From a virus: DNA of 22,636 nucleotides. The DNA lies in IMG/VR virus record IMGVR_UViG_3300017751_000263, positions 1 to 22,636 of that record; one strand, written 5' to 3'. The notes under the pieces were generated by a model. The model was not told where the DNA came from and did not search any database. It was given only the letters and a program-made list of their open reading frames with translations. The position numbers and the translations under genes were made by a program. This document shows, one piece after another, positions 16,774-22,636 of the stretch; the first letter of the stretch is position 1; every line of letters starts with the position of its first letter.

Positions 16774-18216
16774 TTAAATATTAAGACCAGTTGGCTTCAA
16801 AATACCGCAAGATAATGGGTTACGGATAATTACACCAGATTCAGAAAGGATGTGACATTCGAAAGTATCATTACCGTTAGCAGCCATCAAAGAAGATGGG
16901 TCGTTAGGGTTAATCATACCAGGAACGTACTTCTTAACGTAGTTTCTGTTGAATCCTTCAGCACCTTTAGCGATAAGCTCAACGTTAGCTACACCATCTT
17001 GAACTGACATATCCATGAATACCATCAACGCAGATAATTCAGCAGAATCAAATCCACCAACACCTGAAGTTAATTTTGCAATATTCGGGTCATCAAAACA
17101 AGGGTTGTGTACAACTGTTATTTTGTTACCTAATACGTGGTAAGTAGTAAAGTTAACACCAACTGATACATCTTGTCCAGCTTTGTCTACAAATGTAGAG
17201 CCAGCAGAACCAGCATTAGCTAAACTAGTACCAACAAACTGTTTCATAGCCTTTTGGAATTGAACCATACCTGCCATACCAGTGAAACAAACAAATTCGT
17301 TTCCTGTAGGCTGTAATGTATTCAATGAAAGACTTGCTAAAGCGTCAAGTAAAATATCTTCAGTTAAAGCACCAGCATTGTAGTTGAATACGTTTCCTGA
17401 GTCAATTTGTGCGATGATACCATCACCCATAACTGGGAATCCTGAAGTTGCAGAACCAGCATCACCAGGGAAAGTAATATCACCTGAAACTGAAGACTTA
17501 CCAAACCATCTGTTCAATTCAAGCTCGTACATGAACTGGTCAGTCATTTGTTGCTCTTTAGTAAAGTACCATAGTCTGTGACCATTGTGCTCTACCCAAG
17601 TAACATCGTGTAAATCAACACCATTAATCTTACACTTTCTACGAGAAAGAGTTAAGTGATTACGGTGAGTTTCTGGGTAAGCGTATAATTCACCTACTTC
17701 GTCACCAAGAGAACCTTGACCGAATGCAGAACCAATTACACCAAGCTGAGTAGCTGTAGTAAGGTCAGTATCAAAAGCTTGTAAAAGTTTTACAGTTACA
17801 TCTGTTTGACCAGCTGCTCCTGTGTTTTGAGTTCCAACTGCAGTTACAACACCTGTAGTACCTGTAGTATCAATTCTTACTACATCATTTACTGCTAGGT
17901 GACAGTATTCGTCAGCAGCTTCAGCAGAAGCGATTTTGTAAGTTACTACATCACCAGCAGAACGGTTAGTAGCATCAGCTACGTCTAGAATTGCAGGTTT
18001 TTTGTAACGAGACATTACTTTCCATTCGAAAGCGTTTGCTCCAATTACTTTTTCAGAAGCACCAAATCCTAGGCGCTCCAATAAGTACGTCATAGAGTAG
18101 CGAGGGTACAATTCAATGATTTTCTTCGCAATCTCTGGGTACTTTAGCATGTTAGCGACAAGCGAGTTGTCTGCTGTGTTATACGACGGGTCGTATTTTG
18201 CACTATATACCTTCAT
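16774..18216 (-). CDS. Major capsid protein, HK97-fold candidate (480 aa)
   Basis: The size, place between scaffold-like and decoration-like genes, and sequence character indicate the main shell protein. The N-terminus (YPEIAKKIIELYPRYSMTYLLERLGF, helices over about residues 27-52) leads to a Gly/Ala/Thr-rich beta core, a segment containing WYFTKEQQMTDQFMYELEL (about 216-234) resembling the E-loop/spine helix region, and a C-terminus with Gly-rich loops (ANGNDTF, then SCGILKPTGL). This resembles capsid proteins of crAss-like phages. No clear N-terminal delta domain or nearby Ser/His protease is evident in the window, so maturation may not need cleavage, or the protease lies elsewhere. The gene has better-adapted codons (AAC, TTC, GGT more common) than its neighbours and a 40-base leader that is almost all A/T. 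Confidence 0.9.
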   Translation of the reverse strand: MKVYSAKYDPSYNTADNSLVANMLKYPEIAKKIIELYPRYSMTYLLERLGFGASEKVIGANAFEWKVMSRYKKPAILDVADATNRSAGDVVTYKIASAEAADEYCHLAVNDVVRIDTTGTTGVVTAVGTQNTGAAGQTDVTVKLLQAFDTDLTTATQLGVIGSAFGQGSLGDEVGELYAYPETHRNHLTLSRRKCKINGVDLHDVTWVEHNGHRLWYFTKEQQMTDQFMYELELNRWFGKSSVSGDITFPGDAGSATSGFPVMGDGIIAQIDSGNVFNYNAGALTEDILLDALASLSLNTLQPTGNEFVCFTGMAGMVQFQKAMKQFVGTSLANAGSAGSTFVDKAGQDVSVGVNFTTYHVLGNKITVVHNPCFDDPNIAKLTSGVGGFDSAELSALMVFMDMSVQDGVANVELIAKGAEGFNRNYVKKYVPGMINPNDPSSLMAANGNDTFECHILSESGVIIRNPLSCGILKPTGLNI

Positions 18217-18256
18217 TTTTTAAAGTATTTAATAAATTAATAAATATAATTATCAA
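18217..18256 (-). promoter_or_regulatory. Nearly pure A/T leader of the capsid gene
   Basis: The 40 bases between the scaffold-like stop and the capsid ATG contain only one G and one C. The last part (ACTTTAAAAA before ATG) has no Shine-Dalgarno sequence, which fits the unstructured A-rich translation-initiation regions of Bacteroidota. A TTGATA at 18251-18256 with TATTAA 16 bases further on resembles a sigma-70 promoter, but chance is likely in such AT-rich DNA, and Bacteroidota promoters follow another consensus. Confidence 0.4.
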
Positions 18257-19264
18257 TTATTTTAAAAAACCTTTTGGGTCAAAACCATCTGTTTTTGTTT
18301 GTACAAATGATTTTTGACTTCTTGAATTTTTACTAGGAGAAGTAATGTTGTTCAAAATTTTAGACTTTCCTTGTTCAACGCCTTGCGTCCGAACCATTTT
18401 AAAGATTTTGTCCTTGTTCTTCCAAAGAAAAGCAGCCTCCGCAACATTGGCGTGAGTTTCAAATATTTCTTTAGAAAAATCTCCTTTCGTTATATAATTG
18501 TATAATTTACGTTTTTCATCAGAACTTACTTTGCCTCCAAAAAACTCATCACGAGTTTTAATATGACTTTGTAGTTCTTTTCTTGCATTAGTCTGAGCCT
18601 CTGCGGCTTGCCTTTCTGCGTTAATTTGTTGCTCCTTCAAAGTAGTTCTTTCCTTTTGGATAAACTTTTGTAGTTGCGTTCTTATTTGTACTGCCTCACG
18701 TTTTAGTAAGCCAGATTCTTTAAGCTTGTTGAGTGTGTCTTCAATGTAATCTTCATCAAAATTAGAAGCTTGCATGTCTGCAATAACCAACTCTTCATCT
18801 GAACGTTTAATAAATTCCTGTAACTCAGAAATAGTTTCATTGTCTTGTACAGGATTTTCAATTAAACTTTTTACTTGATTAACAAACTCTTCTTTTGTTT
18901 TTGCCTCAACCCCAAGTTCTTGACCAACTTCATTCCAATCAAACTCTTCAGTCGTAGACTCAACAGAATCCCAATCATCTTCTTGAGTTTCTGCTGACTC
19001 TTCTTCAGACTCAACTTCTTCTTTAGCTTCTACCTCTACGGCATCCCAACTAAATTCATTGTCATTTTCTGTTTCTGTTTCAGAAAAAGATTGAACATCA
19101 CCATCAGAATCCTGCTCTCCTACTTCTTGTTGTTCTTGTGGAGAACCTTCTACTGATTCAATTTCTTTTGCCGCTTCAGAACTAATAAATGCTGATGCGT
19201 CAAATGAATCTTGCGCTTCTTGCCCAGAAGTTACCTGGTCAATAATACTGTTACTTTCACTCAT
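18257..19264 (-). CDS. Putative capsid scaffolding protein, acidic and helical (335 aa)
   Basis: The gene lies between portal and capsid genes, the standard place for a scaffold. The first 130 residues are extremely acidic (many Glu, Asp, Ser) and probably disordered; residues 130-245 are helical with a Lys/Gln/Arg-rich coiled coil (LKEQQINAERQAAEAQTNAR); the C-terminus is basic (SPSKNSRSQKSF, then DPKGFLK). An acidic head, coiled coil and basic tail are typical of phage scaffolds, in which the basic end binds the capsid protein. Inside the acidic region the motif W-[DN]-x-V occurs three times: FSWDAVE (71-77), DDWDSVE (96-102) and FDWNEVG (108-114). No protease motif is visible. Scaffold is the best guess, by position and composition; no sequence match was available. 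Confidence 0.83.
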   Translation of the reverse strand: MSESNSIIDQVTSGQEAQDSFDASAFISSEAAKEIESVEGSPQEQQEVGEQDSDGDVQSFSETETENDNEFSWDAVEVEAKEEVESEEESAETQEDDWDSVESTTEEFDWNEVGQELGVEAKTKEEFVNQVKSLIENPVQDNETISELQEFIKRSDEELVIADMQASNFDEDYIEDTLNKLKESGLLKREAVQIRTQLQKFIQKERTTLKEQQINAERQAAEAQTNARKELQSHIKTRDEFFGGKVSSDEKRKLYNYITKGDFSKEIFETHANVAEAAFLWKNKDKIFKMVRTQGVEQGKSKILNNITSPSKNSRSQKSFVQTKTDGFDPKGFLK

Positions 19265-19285
19265 GCTTTTTGTTTTTTAGTACAA

Positions 19286-19293
19286 CAAAGGTA
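19286..19293 (-). promoter_or_regulatory. Bacteroidota-type -7 element candidate (TACCTTTG)
   Basis: In the gap between portal and scaffold-like genes the minus strand reads TACCTTTG, a perfect match to the TAnnTTTG -7 element of Bacteroidota housekeeping promoters. It lies about 22 bases before the ATG at 19264, which would give a short leader of roughly 15 bases. I could not find a convincing TTTG element about 20 bases further upstream, so this is tentative. It would start a message for the head genes, ended by the terminator at 16246-16273. Confidence 0.35.
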
Positions 19294-19299
19294 ATACAA

Positions 19300-21543
19300 T
19301 TATTTATTAACTTTTGCCGACTGTTTGTTTAATTGTTCTTGCACATCGCCTCTGACACCTTCTAATTGAATTCTTGCTTTTTCTTTTAGTGCGTCAGACT
19401 CGAATTTTGTTTCTTGATTAATTTCTGCAACAGTAACCTTAGAGTCAGCTGCTATTTTAGCAATATCAAGTTTATTTTGTAGCTCTGCGTTCATTTTTTC
19501 ATTTTCCGCTGCTATTCTTTGAGATTCTTGTTGTTGCTGTGCTTGAGCTTGTTGTGCAGCTTCTTGTTGCGCTTGTTGTTGCATTTTCTTCATAGAATCC
19601 ATTCCACGCTCTAATACAGTTTCAGCTTCATTCAAGCTATCAGCTTTAAGTACTTTAATAGCATCTAGCATACTAAGTGAGCCACTTTGTAATGCAGCCT
19701 GTGACATTTGCTGTACCATTTGTCGCATAGCATCGTCTTTACCACCATCACCCATAAACACACCGTAGTCATTTAAAGCGACATCAGGTAGTACACTTAA
19801 AAATTTGTAACCACCATCGCCTAATATGTAGCCAGCTTTCTTACCTTCTGACCAACAGATTTTCATTAGGTTACACATTCGCTCAAATACCATTTTCTTT
19901 ACCTCACCGTGTTGGAAGAACCAACCTTTTGTAGACAAAGCAGATTGAACAATTGTTCTTTGCACATTACCTACATATTCATATTGAGATACTGAACCTT
20001 CACGTTGTGGTGATACACCAGATATTTGACCAGCAGTTTGCTCTAGCATCATTTTAAGCTCTATAAGCTGCTTAACTGAGTTAGAAAGGGTAAAGTCTAT
20101 TTGTTGGAATTGATTAAACCTAGAGGCTTCCTGTCCTTCCATTTGACTATTGATAGGTATAATACCATCAGTCTTTAGGTGATACATTACACTTTGCATG
20201 TCCATTCCAATATTAGTTGGTAATTGAGATACATCATAAACAACAGCCTTACCACCAGCTCTTGCAAGTGTAAGTTCTATATGGTAGTGTACTATATTAT
20301 ACATCATTTGTACGTGACGCAGTAAATCACATAAAGAGATACTACTACCAGTAGAATAGTTGTGTATACATCCTACGTAAGATAAAGGCGTAGTACCTGC
20401 ATCATCTACAGAACGTACTTGATTTGGCCTACGTCTGCAGTTTACATATATCTGTCCACCTATTTCAGTAGCTTCCCACACATCGTCTACAAACTTTTTT
20501 TCTATTTTTTCTTTTTTACGAGGCTTGTAATTATCTCCAACAATTTTTCTAAACGGAGTCTTAGGGTCGTGCTTGTTTTCTGAAACTTTAAAATTAATTT
20601 CTTTAACAGACTTCCACTCACAGGTAACAACTCGTATTCTAACTCCTTTGTCTTTGTCGAAGTCAATCCACTCAATGTCAGCATTAAAATCAGATAACTT
20701 GTCAATACCATCAATCTGACGAATTTCTTCAAGCTTCTGTACATCTTCTTTAGTGAGTTGTTCACGGTATTCGTCTATTACTTCGTTTACGGATAAAAAT
20801 CTTTCTTCTGCTACCCAATTTGCCTCTTCTAGATAATCACTTTGTATAGATGAATCCCAAATAACGCTACGTGGGTCTATGCGTCTTACAAAAGGGTCTC
20901 CGTTTTTAACGTATACTTTATAAAAACATTTACCTGTAACAAGAAAATCTCTAAAGCCGCTACGGAAAATATCTTTTAGTCTATATTTTTCTACAAGATA
21001 ATCTAGTCCATCTTGACAAACTTCTTCAATAAGTTCTTTGTACTCATAACGCATGAATTCATCTATATCATCAGGTATAGGAAACTCACCGTTTTCTGTA
21101 GGTGGCTTAGTGCCAAATGCAGTTTCAAACTGATTATTTATGTCTTCTAGTAATTTATTTGCAACTAAAGACACCTTGAACTTTTCTTTGCGAAGAGCAG
21201 CGTCTTTATTAATAGCTGTTACCTTTTTATCTAAAGGTCTTTCAGCATCTTCATTAACAAGTAAGTCAATTTTAGTTTGCGCTAGCGGAAAGTTAGCCAT
21301 TTGCGCAGGAAAAGGTAATCCATACTGGTCTGTTATGTACTCATAGTCTTTTGTATTAATATGACCATTGTACATAGCATAGTTTGCAATATCTTTATTT
21401 CTGTTATTAAGAAAGTTGTCAGCAGATGAGTTAGCTCCACCTAGAAACCTAGTAATTGAGCGTAAGTTATCTATACACCATTCTTCAGTTTTTTCGCTAT
21501 CAGGTATAGCTTGCCTGGGAAACCCATGATTATTAACAGCCAT
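19300..21543 (-). CDS. Portal protein (747 aa)
   Basis: The gene directly follows TerL, as portal genes normally do. The protein is large for a portal, as in crAss-like phages. Recognisable stretches are FPAQMANFPLAQTKIDLLVNE (about 74-94), the conserved early segment after a helical N-terminus; FRDFLVTGKCFYKVYVKNGDPFVRRIDPRSVIWD, the beta-rich wing; and LCDLLRHVQMMYNIVHYHIEL with SNSVKQLIELKMMLEQTAGQISGVSPQREG, probably the stem and tunnel region. The last 97 residues (from 651) are Gln/Ala-rich and helical (AQQEAAQQAQAQQQQ), a likely coiled coil inside the barrel or contacting DNA or scaffold. It forms the dodecameric ring through which TerL pumps DNA. The start is three bases after the TerL stop. 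The family assignment is good; positions are estimates. Confidence 0.9.
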   Translation of the reverse strand: MAVNNHGFPRQAIPDSEKTEEWCIDNLRSITRFLGGANSSADNFLNNRNKDIANYAMYNGHINTKDYEYITDQYGLPFPAQMANFPLAQTKIDLLVNEDAERPLDKKVTAINKDAALRKEKFKVSLVANKLLEDINNQFETAFGTKPPTENGEFPIPDDIDEFMRYEYKELIEEVCQDGLDYLVEKYRLKDIFRSGFRDFLVTGKCFYKVYVKNGDPFVRRIDPRSVIWDSSIQSDYLEEANWVAEERFLSVNEVIDEYREQLTKEDVQKLEEIRQIDGIDKLSDFNADIEWIDFDKDKGVRIRVVTCEWKSVKEINFKVSENKHDPKTPFRKIVGDNYKPRKKEKIEKKFVDDVWEATEIGGQIYVNCRRRPNQVRSVDDAGTTPLSYVGCIHNYSTGSSISLCDLLRHVQMMYNIVHYHIELTLARAGGKAVVYDVSQLPTNIGMDMQSVMYHLKTDGIIPINSQMEGQEASRFNQFQQIDFTLSNSVKQLIELKMMLEQTAGQISGVSPQREGSVSQYEYVGNVQRTIVQSALSTKGWFFQHGEVKKMVFERMCNLMKICWSEGKKAGYILGDGGYKFLSVLPDVALNDYGVFMGDGGKDDAMRQMVQQMSQAALQSGSLSMLDAIKVLKADSLNEAETVLERGMDSMKKMQQQAQQEAAQQAQAQQQQESQRIAAENEKMNAELQNKLDIAKIAADSKVTVAEINQETKFESDALKEKARIQLEGVRGDVQEQLNKQSAKVNK

Positions 21544-21546
21544 TGT

Positions 21547-22636
21547 TTATTCTTTATATGGTACTAATCGTCCGTTTTCTCGTTTATAGTAAACGAAGCC
21601 GACGTTATTAACTTTCGATTCACCAAATTTAACACTTTTTTCGTATATGTCTATGTCATGTATAAGACACAGACCAAAAGCTATAACACGGTCAGTATTT
21701 CGTACTCCGTAATTAGCTAATTCGTCAAGTAAATCCATAAACCAAATATCTCCACAGTTTTCTTCGACGTACTTATGTAAATACTGTTCCATTACTGACT
21801 TAGTATGTTTATTCATTTGAATACCATACCTATTTCTGTTTACTGATTTAGGTGAATGAGCTGCCGTAGGTCTTTCTTTCATATACTGCATGCCACCCAT
21901 TCGTTTAAAGTAATCTATAATACCAATTTTAGTAAACTCAATTAGCATTTTAGAGTTATAGTATACAGCAAGCTTTAGGCAACCATCCCAAAACTCTTCT
22001 GCGGTTTTAGGTCTTTCGGTGTATTCTGCTACTACATAGTTACTTGGCATGTCTACGCTATAGAATCTACGGTAGATAATAGCACTACCTAATGAGTCAG
22101 AGCTTTTTGCCGTATCCTGGTCATAAGAATCAATCCCTCCAATATCTAAACCTTTATAGTCTGTCATTGGGTGTGATAATATTTTATATGGACCTTGGTC
22201 GTCTGGTATCCATTGCACATCCATTCCATCACCTAGCCACTCTAGTCTACCTTTTTGTATTTGATTTTCTGTCTGCGGAGAAGACATTATAAGCCCTCTT
22301 TGCTCGTTAATGTTACTTACATTGAACTTAGAAGACTTAGTCTGTAAGAACGCTTCTTCTACGGTTAATGGATAGTTTTGTATATGTAGGTTGTAACCTT
22401 TTTGGTTACCACTCTTACGAAGAGTTTCGCGTTCTTCCATTAGTTTAGACTTCGCCCCTTCAATGTCAGATTTACCTTTTTCTAAATCAAAAAACCCGTG
22501 GTAACATTTGGTAGCTGGTATGAACATAGGTATCAAGTTAAACGCATCTGCGTTATAATACATGTCCATAAAATCTTTAGAAGATGTTTCTATGTCACCA
22601 CCCGTACCACCAATAACAGGAACACCATATTGTATG
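21547..22636 (-). CDS. terL: Terminase large subunit, C-terminal part (5' end outside window)
   Basis: The frame is open to the right edge. The Met at 22569 is not the start: the codons before it continue the protein as GVPVIGGTGGDIE, a conserved TerL stretch, so the ATPase domain lies outside. Residues counted from that Met show YPLTVEEAF (66-74), common in TerL, and the RNase H-like nuclease: GLDIGGIDSYDQD with D142, MLIEFTKIGI with E211, and NTDRVIAFGL with D293, giving a likely metal-binding acidic triad. This enzyme packages DNA through the portal, and the nuclease cuts the concatemer at start and end of packaging. Its neighbour is the portal gene, three bases away. The triad and order give high confidence in family; the lineage cannot be fixed without a tree. 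Confidence 0.93.
   Translation of the reverse strand, partial: IQYGVPVIGGTGGDIETSSKDFMDMYYNADAFNLIPMFIPATKCYHGFFDLEKGKSDIEGAKSKLMEERETLRKSGNQKGYNLHIQNYPLTVEEAFLQTKSSKFNVSNINEQRGLIMSSPQTENQIQKGRLEWLGDGMDVQWIPDDQGPYKILSHPMTDYKGLDIGGIDSYDQDTAKSSDSLGSAIIYRRFYSVDMPSNYVVAEYTERPKTAEEFWDGCLKLAVYYNSKMLIEFTKIGIIDYFKRMGGMQYMKERPTAAHSPKSVNRNRYGIQMNKHTKSVMEQYLHKYVEENCGDIWFMDLLDELANYGVRNTDRVIAFGLCLIHDIDIYEKSVKFGESKVNNVGFVYYKRENGRLVPYKE

Noticed and set aside
18229-18256. A sigma-70-like promoter (TTGATA, 16-base spacer, TATTAA) ahead of the capsid gene.
   Set aside because: The stretch is nearly all A/T, so such matches are expected by chance, and Bacteroidota promoters use a different consensus.
20502-20765. 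An 87-residue same-strand reading frame inside the portal gene (Leu/Lys-rich).
   Set aside because: It lies wholly within the portal in another frame, and its Lys/Leu composition follows from the portal codons; there is no sign of its own start region.
1-22636. Search for tRNA genes, CRISPR arrays, insertion sequences, integrase or attachment sites.
   Set aside because: None was seen; nearly every base is within one of the minus-strand virion genes, and no long direct or inverted repeats stood out.

Overview
The window is a run of virion-assembly genes from a tailed bacteriophage, most likely a crAss-like phage (Crassvirales or a close relative) infecting a Bacteroidota host. All 15 coding sequences lie on the minus strand, so the transcriptional order runs from high to low coordinates. 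The lineage rests on gene order and recognisable motifs: terminase large subunit, portal, acidic scaffold-like protein, HK97-type capsid protein, a decoration-like protein, several small connector proteins with an IHF-like protein among them, a very large muzzle/stabilization-type tail protein, then large ejection-type proteins. The Bacteroidota host is inferred from AT-rich DNA, A-rich leaders without clear Shine-Dalgarno sequences, and one TAnnTTTG-type promoter candidate. No tape measure, sheath or baseplate gene is seen, which fits a short-tailed (podovirus) virion. I could not run a homology search, so the lineage is a pattern-based inference.

Layout in order of transcription: (1) 22636-19300, DNA packaging: TerL, entering from the right edge, and the portal. 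(2) 19264-16293, head: a scaffold-like protein behind a possible promoter, the major capsid protein behind an almost pure A/T leader, and a decoration-like protein, closed by a strong intrinsic terminator (16246-16273). (3) 16223-13166, neck: an unrecognised 221-aa protein, a 211-aa connector candidate followed by a second terminator (14850-14892), a 214-aa connector candidate, a 140-aa IHF/HU-like protein and a 209-aa tail-tubular-like protein. (4) 13162-8342, a 1606-aa muzzle-type protein. (5) 8342-1, an ejection cassette whose genes overlap as TAATG or lie 1 base apart: a 444-aa protein with a glycine-rich hydrophobic stretch and a GPSHEEGG/GEEYV module, a 665-aa protein with an N-terminal lysozyme-like transglycosylase domain, a 598-aa unknown, and a giant protein of more than 1071 residues running off the left edge and carrying an HExxH metalloprotease-type motif.

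Together these genes would build the capsid and portal, fill it with DNA, attach a multi-ring neck and short tail, and load proteins that open the cell wall and pass into the host. The least explained parts are the HExxH motif in the giant protein, the IHF-like protein inside the neck cluster, the two internal terminators, and the repeated Trp-containing motif in the scaffold-like protein. No gap between genes exceeds about 85 bases. I saw no tRNA, CRISPR array, integrase, insertion sequence or host-derived accessory gene.
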